Positions 1-8,168 are shown, counted from the first letter of the stretch. The stretch is DNA of 64,000 nt from CAYQCE01 sp964415885 (GCA_964415885.1 CAYQCE010000012.1:1-64000); one strand, 5' to 3'. Notes: generated from the sequence alone by a model not told the origin. A program made the numbers and translations.

Positions 1-20
1 GCGGGACTCCTCGCGATGAC
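1..20. repeat. Right end of a dispersed palindromic element, cut by the window edge
   Basis: These 20 bases match 18 of 20 positions of the right end of the complete element at 12572-12591, including the terminal TCGCGATGAC. The rest of the copy lies outside the window. Just downstream (42-51) is a TTTCTCAACA 10-mer that recurs at the end of another palindromic element (31440-31449), so this edge looks like a junction of small repeats downstream of the minus-strand archaemetzincin-like gene. Confidence 0.6.
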
Positions 21-95
21 AGGTTTTCCAGCCATACGAACTTTCTCAACAGGCTCTATTGATCCGGGCCACGCCGGTCAGGTTGGTACTATACT

Positions 96-638
96 TCATC
101 TAATCTTGAGATACTGTCGCTGGCAAATGTCGCAGAGGCGTTCGCCCTTTTGGTCTATGTCGTACATGTCGTCCGAGTGGAACATGATACACTTCGGGTT
201 GCGGCAGAGCCTGAGTCCAAGCAGTCTGCCAACCTGTTTCGCGGATTCCTTATACACCCGCTTCATCACAAGGCGTTCGTCCTCCGGCAGGCCGTAGAAC
301 TCCTGCCGGATACGGAAGTAGGATACGACCGCGCAACTCGAGAGCCTGTCCGAGTCGGAGACTATATACGCGCCGGTCGCGTTGTAGAGGTCCTCTTCGA
401 GTATGCCCAGTATAATCTCGCGCTGGTTGGCCTTTAAAAGTTCCAGCTTCTGGAGGATCACGGTTGAGAAATACTGGTTACGAACGATGTTGTGCGATTC
501 TTTCGGCACCTTCATGCCCTGGAGGACATCCGATGGAACGGAGAAAAGGGCGGACAGGTTTGCTGTTAGCTTATTGATCTGAAAGAAGTCCACCTCTCCG
601 AGAGGTATGACCACGAGTTTTCTTCTATGACGTCTCAT
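96..638 (-). CDS. Archaemetzincin-family protein lacking all catalytic zinc ligands (pseudo-peptidase)
   Basis: The 180-residue length and overall layout match archaemetzincins (AmzA family, zinc metallopeptidases with an HExxHxxGxxH site followed by a four-Cys structural zinc site). The R-N-Q-Y-F-S start of the fold, the E-E-D-L-Y segment (81-85) and the C-terminal block are all recognisable. At the active site HELGHTFGLxHC is replaced by KQVGRLLGLRLC (134-145), so the three His ligands become Lys134, Arg138 and Leu144 and the catalytic Glu becomes Gln135. The structural Cys145, Cys150, Cys169 and Cys172 are all kept. The reading frame is intact, so this looks like a folded, non-catalytic protein rather than a decaying gene. 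Its ATG overlaps the stop of the upstream small Cys protein (ATGA), implying coupled translation. Family membership is well supported; role unknown. Confidence 0.75.
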   Translation of the reverse strand: MRRHRRKLVVIPLGEVDFFQINKLTANLSALFSVPSDVLQGMKVPKESHNIVRNQYFSTVILQKLELLKANQREIILGILEEDLYNATGAYIVSDSDRLSSCAVVSYFRIRQEFYGLPEDERLVMKRVYKESAKQVGRLLGLRLCRNPKCIMFHSDDMYDIDQKGERLCDICQRQYLKIR

Positions 639-850
639 TCCGCTGCAAAAAACCTCTCACTTGTGCCGCCGGATCCGATCTTTACCTCGACCCTCTTCGC
701 ACACTTCGGGCAGAATCCAATATATTTGTCTCCGGCCTTGTTCCTGTATATGCGCGAGTAGACATGACAGCACTTGAAATATATCCCCAGAAACTTCCGC
801 TTCTCCGGTACTTTCCTGGTCATATTCTGTCTCTTATGCAGACCGTTCAT
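635..850 (-). CDS. Small basic Cys-rich protein (zinc-ribbon-like), 71 aa
   Basis: Not assigned to a named function. It is rich in Lys/Arg and carries Cys27-Cys28-His29 and a C-P-K-C knuckle (47-50), ending in a G-P/S-G-G-T-S-x-R-F-F type tail (59-68) that I recall from small conserved proteins in several phyla. The four Cys suggest one zinc site. It is the first gene of a two-gene operon with the inactive archaemetzincin (4-base overlap). A good sigma-70-like promoter lies about 110 bases upstream. The Shine-Dalgarno before the first ATG is weak; Met10 is an alternative start. Confidence 0.65.
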   Translation of the reverse strand: MNGLHKRQNMTRKVPEKRKFLGIYFKCCHVYSRIYRNKAGDKYIGFCPKCAKRVEVKIGSGGTSERFFAAE

Positions 851-958
851 TTGCGGCCTGATCCCTCGTTTAGATAAGCGCCGTTTGCCGCCATAAGTTC
901 CGAACTCCGCCTCTTCAGGACGGTGGCGGGATGGATGGTCGGGCCATATCCTGTCTCG

Positions 959-987
959 AATTTATCTCGTGTGTCACTGCAAGTCAA
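959..987 (-). promoter_or_regulatory. Sigma-70-like promoter for the Cys protein/archaemetzincin-like operon
   Basis: On the minus strand TTGACT (987-982) is followed after 17 bases by TAAATT (964-959), giving a predicted start near 952 and a leader of about 100 bases before the gene at 850. The 851-1089 interval shows nothing else that I can support. Confidence 0.5.
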
Positions 988-1089
988 TCAAACTCTCTCA
1001 TTTGTTTATCGGCTGTCTGCGTAGAGAATATCGGTCTCGATTGACAGTGATTAGCTCTATCCAACCAGGACTCATAACCGAATTCGCGG

Positions 1090-1764
1090 TCACTTCTTTG
1101 TCTGGTTTCGGTATTGTTCGATTATCTCTATACCGGAGGATGTGCCTATCCTCGATGCTCCCGCTTCTATCATCGAAAGCGCGGTTCGAAGGTCACGAAT
1201 TCCTCCCGCAGCCTTTACGCCTGCTTTGCCACGCGCAATCTTGAATAAGAGCTCGACGTCCTTTACAGTCGCAGCGCCGAAGAAGCCGGTGCATGTCTTG
1301 ACGAAATCCGCTCCTGAATCGACAGCAATCTGGGTGAATGTGATCTTTTGAGCGTCTGTGAGTAGAGGGCATTCGAGAATGACTTTCAGCACAGTCTGGC
1401 TCGAGAGAGCCTTACGAACCTCGTGAATTTCGTGTTCGATGTATTCTGTCTCGGCAGCTTTTACAGCCCCGATGTTCAGTACCATATCGATTTCGGTGGC
1501 GCCTTCGTTTTCGGTCGTCTCGGCCTCGTAGACCTTGACGAGCGTCGTATTCGCTCCGAGCGGGAATCCTACGACTGAGCCGACGCGGGTTTCTGTGCCT
1601 TTCAGCACATCCGCTGCGGCCTTGACAAACGCCGGATTGATGCACACCGATCGGGCGAACAGTTCGGAGGCCTTTGCGCATGCCGCCTCGATATCATTCT
1701 GAAGAGCATCACTTTTGAGAATAGTGTGATCGATATATTTGGAAAGATCGTGATGTTTCAGCAC
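1090..1764 (-). CDS. deoC: Deoxyribose-phosphate aldolase
   Basis: Catalyses cleavage of 2-deoxyribose 5-phosphate to glyceraldehyde 3-phosphate and acetaldehyde in the cytosol (deoxynucleoside salvage). The 224-residue TIM barrel has the expected residues: Asp93 in E-I-D-M-V, the Schiff-base Lys156 in F-V-K-T-C-T-G-F and the activating Lys184 in G-V-K-A-A-G-G-I-R. The S of the usual K-T-S-T-G motif is Cys. The start is GTG. It sits 11 bases downstream of an RpiB-like gene whose N-terminus resembles microcompartment-associated proteins; DeoC also occurs in some deoxyribose-degrading microcompartment loci, but no shell protein is in view. Family assignment is firm. Confidence 0.95.
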   Translation of the reverse strand: MLKHHDLSKYIDHTILKSDALQNDIEAACAKASELFARSVCINPAFVKAAADVLKGTETRVGSVVGFPLGANTTLVKVYEAETTENEGATEIDMVLNIGAVKAAETEYIEHEIHEVRKALSSQTVLKVILECPLLTDAQKITFTQIAVDSGADFVKTCTGFFGAATVKDVELLFKIARGKAGVKAAGGIRDLRTALSMIEAGASRIGTSSGIEIIEQYRNQTKK

Positions 1765-1775
1765 GGATGAGTGAT

Positions 1776-2519
1776 CTACCTCTGTTTCTCGGCGTTCAGG
1801 ATTTCCTCGATGAGTTTTTTGAACTGAGGATTTTTGAACTCGGTGTGAATGAACCTCTGCGCCATCTTTACGGCGCGATTTATTGAGGTCTGATCGGAGG
1901 ATATGGTCAGTGTGTTGGCCGAAACGCGTTCTCGTCCGACTATAACCGGCTCGGCGTTCTCTGCGAATACCGCCCGTATGCCGGGATATTTGTTAAGCAG
2001 AATCGACAGCTCGACGCCGGCCTCTGAAATCGCGATTCCGCGTGTCCTGGAGCTGTTCTGGATGGCTGTAATGAAATTCCGAAGGTCACCGTCGGCGGAC
2101 ATATCCTGGATCGTGAAGTCGCCGGAGAGCCTCTCAATCAGTTGGTTCTTGAGGTCGTGGGAGTATCTGTCCGCCCAGATCACAACAGTCTCAACGGATG
2201 ACTTCATCTTCTCGGATTCGTTTTTGTCGAGTTCCCCGTGTGTTATGGTCTTGACGTTGAATTTGTCGAGGGCATCTTTTGCGAGCGGCGTCATGATATA
2301 TTTGGGAGGCAGAACCAGGTCACGTTCCTGTCTGTGGCAGGCCATCACCATATCTTCGGTAATCAACACGGAAGGGGAGTTTTTCTGAGCTCGTCTCGGC
2401 TTCTGCGCTGGCTCCTTTTCGAGTGCGGCGCCTTGATTGTTACGGCCGAGCTCCCTCTCAACCACGCGTCGAACGACTCGCGCTATTTCTTCCAGAGACG
2501 GCTTAGGTTCATCCGGCAT
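1776..2519 (-). CDS. RpiB-like sugar-isomerase-fold protein with a microcompartment-type N-terminal region
   Basis: 247 residues in three parts. Residues 8-24 form a likely amphipathic helix (S-L-E-E-I-A-R-V-V-R-R-V-V) followed by a Lys/Pro/Gln linker, an arrangement like encapsulation peptides of bacterial microcompartment enzymes. Residues 51-92 (L-I-T-E-D-x-V ... I-M-T-P-L-A-K-D-A ... N-V-K) resemble a segment seen in several Eut/Pdu-type proteins. Residues about 112-243 resemble RpiB (L-N-K-Y-P-G-I-R-A at 175-183, R-E-R-V-S-A-N-T-L at 196-204), but the RpiB C-G-T-G-I-G loop is replaced by S-E-A-G-V-E (165-170), so isomerase activity is doubtful. It is the first gene of an operon with deoC, behind a perfect consensus promoter. 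The microcompartment link is inference from sequence style. Confidence 0.6.
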   Translation of the reverse strand: MPDEPKPSLEEIARVVRRVVERELGRNNQGAALEKEPAQKPRRAQKNSPSVLITEDMVMACHRQERDLVLPPKYIMTPLAKDALDKFNVKTITHGELDKNESEKMKSSVETVVIWADRYSHDLKNQLIERLSGDFTIQDMSADGDLRNFITAIQNSSRTRGIAISEAGVELSILLNKYPGIRAVFAENAEPVIVGRERVSANTLTISSDQTSINRAVKMAQRFIHTEFKNPQFKKLIEEILNAEKQR

Positions 2520-2577
2520 GGATTCCTCTCAATATCGACGCTGACAACCCGTCTTACGACATCCGTTGCTACGATCG

Positions 2578-2606
2578 ATTATACCGGAGATATTGCACGG
2601 TGTCAA
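2578..2606 (-). promoter_or_regulatory. Perfect-consensus sigma-70 promoter for the RpiB-like/deoC operon
   Basis: On the minus strand TTGACA (2606-2601), a 17-base spacer and TATAAT (2583-2578) match the housekeeping consensus exactly. The gene starts at 2519, giving a leader of about 50 bases. Confidence 0.75.
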
Positions 2607-2638
2607 GAAAACGATTGCGCGGGATCGGGGTAAGCTTG

Positions 2639-3364
2639 CTATTTCTTGCAGATGAAGAGAAGGCGTTCTGCTGCGGCAACCGTTTCGTCCGACCTGAACG
2701 GCTTAACGAGAATCTTCGTGAAGCCTGCTTTCGCTATCTCGTTACGAAAAAAAGCGTCAGTATATCCTTTCTCCTCGATAATTTCCTCGATATAGTCGAC
2801 TTTGCCATCGAAGGTCTTGACAAACGCCTCGACCTTGTACGAGCCGATTCTGGTCTTTGGGTCATAGACTCCGTGCTGACGGACGAAGAAGCTGTCGCGG
2901 CGCGATGACTGAAACGGCGCCCAGTTCTTCAGGCCTTTGATAGTGTTGACGTCGAAGAGATAGTAGCCGTTCTCCTCGGTATGGCGAGCGGCGGTGTTGA
3001 TCGCGCGGATCACTTTCTCTTCATCTGTAAGATGATTGATTGCATCGTAGAAACAGCCGACGACCGGAAACTGTCGTCGGAGATCAAAATCGCACATGTC
3101 CTCGACGTGAAACTCCGGCTGAACCTTGTATTGCTTCGTGCTCGCTATACGTATCATCTCAGAGTTGATGTCGACGCCGCTGACGCGTATACCCATCTTA
3201 GCAAGTCGCACAGTGAGCACGCCGGTACCGCAGGCGATATCGAGCATTTCGTTCGGAGGTCCGCCGATCGAGCGAAAGAAGGCTTTGACGTGCGGCCAAA
3301 GATCATCCGTGAAATCTGCCCAGCCGAGGATGTCATAGTACGGCGCGAGTCGTGTGTACGGCAC
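2639..3364 (-). CDS. Class I SAM-dependent methyltransferase
   Basis: A 241-residue Rossmann-fold methyltransferase. Motif I, L-D-I-A-C-G-T-G (41-48), binds S-adenosylmethionine and is followed by G-V-D-I-N (63-67), whose acidic residue contacts the ribose. The N-terminus M-P-Y-T-R-L-A-P-Y-Y-D-I-L is typical of small-molecule methyltransferases of this class. The start is GTG with a GGAG motif a few bases upstream. The substrate cannot be read from sequence. It stands alone, upstream of the deoC operon promoter and downstream of the protease gene, all on the minus strand. Confidence 0.85.
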   Translation of the reverse strand: MPYTRLAPYYDILGWADFTDDLWPHVKAFFRSIGGPPNEMLDIACGTGVLTVRLAKMGIRVSGVDINSEMIRIASTKQYKVQPEFHVEDMCDFDLRRQFPVVGCFYDAINHLTDEEKVIRAINTAARHTEENGYYLFDVNTIKGLKNWAPFQSSRRDSFFVRQHGVYDPKTRIGSYKVEAFVKTFDGKVDYIEEIIEEKGYTDAFFRNEIAKAGFTKILVKPFRSDETVAAAERLLFICKK

Positions 3365-3411
3365 TCAGTTCTCCACGCGCTTTCGATTCGCAGGCAATCA
3401 GTATTACAGAA

Positions 3412-3437
3412 ATACGGCGGGATGTAACCCGCCGTAT
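3412..3437 (-). terminator. Hairpin downstream of the S41 protease gene
   Basis: A perfect 10-bp stem, ATACGGCGGG (3412-3421) with CCCGCCGTAT (3428-3437), encloses a 6-base loop and sits 36 bases past the protease stop codon. On the minus strand the hairpin runs into TTTCTG, a weak U-tract, so a terminator is likely but not strong. Confidence 0.5.
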
Positions 3438-3473
3438 AATCAAAGCTATCAAAGCTAATCGCGACTGGCTGAA

Positions 3474-5276
3474 TCAGCCTTCGCTACGGATATTCTTACC
3501 GGGCTCAAGGAGCCTGGAGTACTCTTCTTTCTGTTTCAGAATCTCTATTGCTTTCCGTACGTACGGATCGCTCTGGAGAACCAGCTCCTCGTAGACGCCC
3601 TTGTCACCGAACTGTTTTCTGATGACTTCGCGCCGAATCGATCTGCTGATATAGTCCCTGGATGTATCGAAGTCCCTCTGCTTTTCGATTTCGACCATGG
3701 CTCTGAGCTCAGCAATGTCCTGTTCGAATGCCTCGAGTCGATCGGCACTTTCGACAGCCTCCTCGAACTCTTCGAGGCTCAGCTCCATCTCGGATGTGTA
3801 ATCGAAGTCACGCTCCTTGCAGAACTGTCTGAACTCCTCGAATATCTCGTCCGTCACCTGAAATTCTCTTCCGACCTCGGGATGGCGTGATGTGTAGTCA
3901 ACAGCAAAGTTGAAGAACATAGACTGACGCTCGAGATTGATCTCGATCGGTTGATAGCGTTCGCGCTCGACTTTGATATCTGGAACGATACCGCCGCCGC
4001 CATAAACGACTCTGCCGCCGTTGGTGTAAAATATCTCACGATCCTCGTCGATCTCATCATCCTCATGTTCGAGCGGAAACTCGAGATCTTCGGGATGCTT
4101 GGTGGAGCGTTCCGGCTTCTGGATGCAGCGTCCGGAAGGCACATAGTACTTGGCAGTCGTGAGCTTCAGTGCGATCTCCGAGTCACCGGCGCCGCCGAAA
4201 ATCTGCTGAACGAGACCTTTACCGAAGGTCGTGTTGCCGATGATTATTCCGCGATCCCAGTCCTGGATAGCGCCGGCAACAATCTCGGATGCTGATGCCG
4301 AACCCGGATCTACGAGCACGACGAGCGGCTTGTCCGGATAGAGCGGCTCTTTCTCGGAGGAGTATCTTCTCTCGGTCGCCGGCAGCTTGCCACGAGTGTA
4401 GACTACAAGCTTGTTCTTATCTATGAAGAGATTCGCTGTTTCAATTGCCTGTGAGAGCAGACCGCCGCCGTTTGATCTCAGATCGAGAATCAGGCCGTTC
4501 ATTTTATCGTTTCTCATTAGCGAGTCGATCGCGGTTCGAAGCTCGTCACCCGTGCTTTCAGCGAACCGTGAGAGGCGAACGTAACCAATACCATCTTCGG
4601 CTGTACCACTGAAATTGACGGTATAGAGCGGAATCTCGGCGCGAGTGACACCGTAGTCGAGTTCTTTATCGTAACCCGGTCTGCGGATTGTGAGTGTGAC
4701 GCTCGTGCCGGCCTCACCGCGCATAAGATTCGATGCGTCCTCGACTGACATATCCTTTGTATTCTCGCCGTCGATTGCTGTGACCTTGTCGCCCGCCTGC
4801 AGACCGATTTGAGATGCAGGCGTTCCTTCCATCGGCGCGATGATAGTGATATAATCGCCGCGCTTGCCAATTTGCATTCCGAGACCCTCATACCGGCCGT
4901 GAGTGTTCTCCATAAGTGACTCGTAGGACTTCTTTTCCATTAGAACGGAGAACGGATCGAGGTCATCGAGCATACCTCTGATACCGGCGTATGCGAGGTC
5001 TTTCGGGCTTACATCTTCCATATACCTGGAGTGGATGTTGTACGCCATATCGACGAGCATCCTCGTGTAGTAAAGAATGCTCTTCTCACGAACCGCCGTG
5101 CCGTCATCGGAGGGCTCGTCGCTCGGTGTAGTCTGATCTACGTACTGGGTCTGTACGATAAGGTCATCCTGTGTGTACCCCTGATCCGCCTGACCGGAAC
5201 CCACCAACCAGACAAGCGCCATACAGACCACAGAGAAGACAACTACATATATGCCAATCTTTCCATTGCTATTCAT
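3474..5276 (-). CDS. S41-family carboxy-terminal processing protease
   Basis: A periplasmic serine/lysine-dyad protease of the CtpA/Prc family that trims or degrades proteins from their C-termini. Residues 7-25 form an uncleaved signal anchor or signal peptide. A PDZ domain (about 130-215) has the G-L-G-M-Q-I and G-T-P-A-S-Q-I-G-L-Q-A-G-D blocks. The protease core has R-S-N-G-G-G-L (267-273), G-S-A-S-A-S-E (325-331, predicted nucleophile Ser328) and F-G-K-G-L-V-Q (351-357, general base Lys353), with the family's 25-residue Ser-Lys spacing. The acidic, helical C-terminal extension of about 180 residues is longer than in minimal CtpA. A strong Shine-Dalgarno (AGGAGG) supports the ATG. Monocistronic. 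Confidence 0.93.
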   Translation of the reverse strand: MNSNGKIGIYVVVFSVVCMALVWLVGSGQADQGYTQDDLIVQTQYVDQTTPSDEPSDDGTAVREKSILYYTRMLVDMAYNIHSRYMEDVSPKDLAYAGIRGMLDDLDPFSVLMEKKSYESLMENTHGRYEGLGMQIGKRGDYITIIAPMEGTPASQIGLQAGDKVTAIDGENTKDMSVEDASNLMRGEAGTSVTLTIRRPGYDKELDYGVTRAEIPLYTVNFSGTAEDGIGYVRLSRFAESTGDELRTAIDSLMRNDKMNGLILDLRSNGGGLLSQAIETANLFIDKNKLVVYTRGKLPATERRYSSEKEPLYPDKPLVVLVDPGSASASEIVAGAIQDWDRGIIIGNTTFGKGLVQQIFGGAGDSEIALKLTTAKYYVPSGRCIQKPERSTKHPEDLEFPLEHEDDEIDEDREIFYTNGGRVVYGGGGIVPDIKVERERYQPIEINLERQSMFFNFAVDYTSRHPEVGREFQVTDEIFEEFRQFCKERDFDYTSEMELSLEEFEEAVESADRLEAFEQDIAELRAMVEIEKQRDFDTSRDYISRSIRREVIRKQFGDKGVYEELVLQSDPYVRKAIEILKQKEEYSRLLEPGKNIRSEG

Positions 5277-5660
5277 AAGTCCTCCTAAGGTAAGTTTCGG
5301 CAGTTCGATCTAAATGTAATAGAAAACCGTACAAAGTCAAATTAGGCCGCCGAAGAGGCGTCCCCGTATCTTCTTGCAAATTAAACAGTTTCAAGGACGC
5401 CTAAGTTTCATTTTTGAACAGGGCATCGTCAACGATGTTGCAACCGAGTGCATCGTTTGGGCTTAGCTCTGCGGTCGTTTTTTGGAGATCATGATTCAGC
5501 CGCTTGGAGCGAATTCCGGGGAATTCGCCGTCCTTGTAAGCCGTTGCTTCACTGTGCGTTAAGTGTGTGCGTCTGATGGTCGCAGAATTCTGTTCAGACA
5601 AAGCACAGCAAAACTGGCGGGACGCCGCGCAAAACGGGGCTGATTCCGGTGCGTTCGACA
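5277..5660. other. Intergenic region between mlaD and the S41 protease gene
   Basis: This 384-base gap carries the protease promoter (5314-5341) and an 8-bp inverted repeat, AGGCGTCC (5357-5364) with GGACGCCT (5396-5403), separated by 31 bases. An open frame of 86 codons (5401-5661, minus) begins on the mlaD stop but encodes a low-complexity, Cys/Ser-rich sequence with no family resemblance and no Shine-Dalgarno; I do not call it a gene. Nothing else is supported. Confidence 0.4.
5314..5341 (-). promoter_or_regulatory. Sigma-70-like promoter of the S41 protease gene
   Basis: Minus strand: TTGACT (5341-5336), 16-base spacer, TACATT (5319-5314). The ATG is at 5276 with AGGAGG just upstream, giving a leader of roughly 30 bases. 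Confidence 0.55.
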
Positions 5661-6602
5661 TTAGAATATGCTGAACTTGAAGTACTTCTTTGGATTTTTC
5701 TGAAGGTCCTTCACGAGCGTGTCCATCCTCGTCATCAGGTTCAGCAGGTCGGTGTAGAGGTCCTGATCGTTGACCATTTGCCCGACTGTGCCGTCCCCGG
5801 AATCAATCCTGGCGAGAATCGAATCGAGATGAGCCGTGGCCGCCACGAGATTATTGAATGGTTCAGGGTTACGCATCAGCTTGCCTATAGTGCCCTGGCC
5901 CTTTAGCATCTCGGTAGCGAGCGCGTGAAAATCCTCCTGGATCAGTCGAATATCTCTTGTGAGAGACGTGGTTCCAAGCTCGAGTGTCTCCATCAGACGA
6001 TTAGACTTCTCGACGAGTCCCGCGACATTCTCCGCGAGCTGCTTGTTCTTAACGAGCATAGAGAGTGTGCCGGAGCCTGTGTCGACCTGAGCCATCACGC
6101 TCTCGAAATGAGCGAGGATGCGATCAACTCTCTCAGCCGTTTCGGGGAGTTTTTCCATCGCGCCGGCAACGCCAGCCGCACCGCGCGACTCGAGTATCGC
6201 ACCGTCCGGAAGTGGGACTTCCGACGGCGGTCCGGGAAGCACACGGACGTACTTGTCTCCGAGCAGTCCTATCGTTCCGAGCTCGACTTTCGTCCCCGGA
6301 GTGCACAGGTACGCCACGGCTTCGCGAATTGTCATTTCCACTCTGAGTGTCTTGTCGTCGGTCAGCTTCTCCTTCAAAAACTCGATCCCTGAAACGTTTC
6401 CGACTTCAACGCCCGCGAGCCATACCGGTGATCCTTCGGCAAGACCGTCGAGGTTTTCGAAGAAGGCATAGTATCTGATCTTGGATTCGAAGATTGAGGT
6501 GCCTCCACCCTTAAAGGAGGCATAGAACATGAATACTATTGCGATGAAGATCAGGATACCGACCTTCATCTCTCCCCATTTGACTTTACCGGCCCGTTGC
6601 AT
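5661..6602 (-). CDS. mlaD: MlaD-like MCE-domain lipid-transport protein
   Basis: Periplasmic, inner-membrane-anchored substrate-binding subunit of an Mla-type phospholipid ABC transporter. One transmembrane segment (about residues 13-30, I-L-I-F-I-A-I-V-F-M-F-Y-A) precedes an MCE domain (about 38-120) with G-L-A-E-G-S-P-V-W-L-A-G-V-E-V-G. The following 190 residues are a helical region with repeated L-D-S-I-L-A-R-I / V-G-Q-M-V-type segments, as in longer MlaD/YrbD relatives, thought to form a needle or coiled tube. It is the last gene of mlaE-mlaF-mlaD and overlaps mlaF by 17 bases. Met12 is a possible alternative start. Confidence 0.9.
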   Translation of the reverse strand: MQRAGKVKWGEMKVGILIFIAIVFMFYASFKGGGTSIFESKIRYYAFFENLDGLAEGSPVWLAGVEVGNVSGIEFLKEKLTDDKTLRVEMTIREAVAYLCTPGTKVELGTIGLLGDKYVRVLPGPPSEVPLPDGAILESRGAAGVAGAMEKLPETAERVDRILAHFESVMAQVDTGSGTLSMLVKNKQLAENVAGLVEKSNRLMETLELGTTSLTRDIRLIQEDFHALATEMLKGQGTIGKLMRNPEPFNNLVAATAHLDSILARIDSGDGTVGQMVNDQDLYTDLLNLMTRMDTLVKDLQKNPKKYFKFSIF

Positions 6603-7380
6603 CGTATCCGTTCACCTGAGCAAGAAGTTCACAGTGTTTGGAGACCACAGCATTAAAGGGTCTCAAGAACTTGATTATATTGTCATTGGTGCTTCTTAGC
6701 AATTGTTTTCCGTTGCCGTCGAATATCTTGCGACCGGCATCAATCATGATAAACCGATCCGCAAGGTTGAACGCGTCCGCTATTTGGTGTGTGACCACTA
6801 CCTGTGCGACATTCCGCGGCTCCTTGATCTTCATTATGAGACGAATGATTCTTTCCGTCATTTCCGGATCGAGTCCGGTTGTTGGCTCGTCGTAGAGCAT
6901 AATTTGCGGTTTGGTCGAGATCAGTGCACGTGCTATCGCGACTCGCCTTTGCTGTCCACCGGAAAGCTCGTCGGGGAGCCTGTCAATAATGCCCTTGGGA
7001 AGCCCCACGAAAGAGAGCATTTGCTCGACCTCGTCCGAGATGTCTACCAGCTTCATGCTTGAATGCTCAAGAAGGTAGTAGCCGACATTCTCACCAACGG
7101 TCAGGGAATCGAAGAGAGCCCCGGCCTGAAACACCATGCCGATTCGTTTACGAACCTCGCGGAGCTGCTCTTCCTTCATATCCGTGATGTCGATCTCGTC
7201 TACATAGACGCGTCCCTGTGTGGGTCTGCTGAGGCCGAGAATCAATCTCAGAAGAGTGCTTTTTCCGGAGCCTGACTGCCCGATAATGGCAACTGTCTCC
7301 TCCTCTCCGATTTCGAGCGAGAAGTCCTTGATGATCTGAGCCTCACCAATATGATAGTCCACATTCTGCAAGCGAATCAT
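6586..7380 (-). CDS. mlaF: MlaF-like ABC transporter ATP-binding protein
   Basis: Cytoplasmic ATPase of the Mla lipid transporter. Walker A is G-Q-S-G-S-G-K-S-T (34-42), the ABC signature is L-S-G-G-Q-Q-R-R (139-146) and Walker B is I-M-L-Y-D-E-P (160-166), with the switch His in V-V-T-H-Q. The length of 264 residues is standard. Its ATG overlaps the stop of mlaE by 4 bases and its end overlaps mlaD, so all three are translationally coupled. Confidence 0.95.
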   Translation of the reverse strand: MIRLQNVDYHIGEAQIIKDFSLEIGEEETVAIIGQSGSGKSTLLRLILGLSRPTQGRVYVDEIDITDMKEEQLREVRKRIGMVFQAGALFDSLTVGENVGYYLLEHSSMKLVDISDEVEQMLSFVGLPKGIIDRLPDELSGGQQRRVAIARALISTKPQIMLYDEPTTGLDPEMTERIIRLIMKIKEPRNVAQVVVTHQIADAFNLADRFIMIDAGRKIFDGNGKQLLRSTNDNIIKFLRPFNAVVSKHCELLAQVNGYDATGR

Positions 7381-8168
7381 AAATACCCCGCGAAGAGCGA
7401 TATTACGAGTTTGGTTATGAAGAAATTGACTATCAGCAAGGTTATGGAGGATGTCACCACACTGCTCGTAGTTGATGCGCCTACCCCACGCGTTCCGCCT
7501 TTCGTAGTGAAGCCTTTGTAGCAGGCTATAAATGCAATAACAAGTGAGAAGGCTACCGGTTTCAACAGCCCGATGAAGATGTTCCCGAATCGCAATCGAT
7601 CCAGCACGTTTGCCCAGTAGAGAGTGGATGACATGTGCGATATGAGCACGGCGATCACCCAGCCTCCCAACAATGCGATTACATCCGCTATGACGGTTAA
7701 CACAGGGACCATGACTACAAGTGAAATGAGACGGGGCGAAGCAAGCTTGCGTATGGGATCGATACCGAACGCGCGCATGGCATCTACCTGATGGGATGAT
7801 ACCATGGCGGCTATCTCGGCGGTTATCCCGGATGACACTCGGGCGGCAATCATCAGGCCTGTCAGCACAGGTCCGAGTTCTCGGATAACCGCAATCGCGA
7901 GAATTCTGCCGAGGTAGTTCTTGGATCCCAGAGTGGCGAGTTCGTACGAGAACTGGATTGCCATTCCCTGTCCCGCAAACAGCCCGGTGAGCATCACAAG
8001 ATACAGGGAGCCGATTCCGATGAAGTGCATCTGTTCGAAAGTCTCGTAAACATAGATTGGGCGGCCGAAACAGCGGGAGATCATCTTAAATGAGAAGAAG
8101 AATATCTGCTGAAGCTCCCATATGAACTTCTTGAGACCGTTCTCAATAGATGCAAGAATTGCGAACAT
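7377..8168 (-). CDS. mlaE: MlaE-like ABC transporter permease
   Basis: Inner-membrane permease of the MlaE/YrbE family, 263 residues with five to six hydrophobic segments. Family blocks are visible: R-E-L-G-P-V-L-T-G-L-M-I-A-A-R-V-S-S-G-I, A-E-I-A-A-M, Q-V-D-A-M-R-A-F-G-I-D-P and the C-terminal G-T-R-G-V-G-A-S-T-T-S-S-V-V. First gene of the operon; the ATG has AGGAGAG upstream. No mlaB or mlaC homologue lies nearby, so those functions would be elsewhere or absent. Confidence 0.95.
   Translation of the reverse strand: MFAILASIENGLKKFIWELQQIFFFSFKMISRCFGRPIYVYETFEQMHFIGIGSLYLVMLTGLFAGQGMAIQFSYELATLGSKNYLGRILAIAVIRELGPVLTGLMIAARVSSGITAEIAAMVSSHQVDAMRAFGIDPIRKLASPRLISLVVMVPVLTVIADVIALLGGWVIAVLISHMSSTLYWANVLDRLRFGNIFIGLLKPVAFSLVIAFIACYKGFTTKGGTRGVGASTTSSVVTSSITLLIVNFFITKLVISLFAGYL

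Noticed and set aside
5401..5661. 86-codon open frame on the minus strand after mlaD
   Set aside because: No ribosome site, low-complexity Ser/Cys-rich product, no family resemblance; it only happens to start on the mlaD stop codon.
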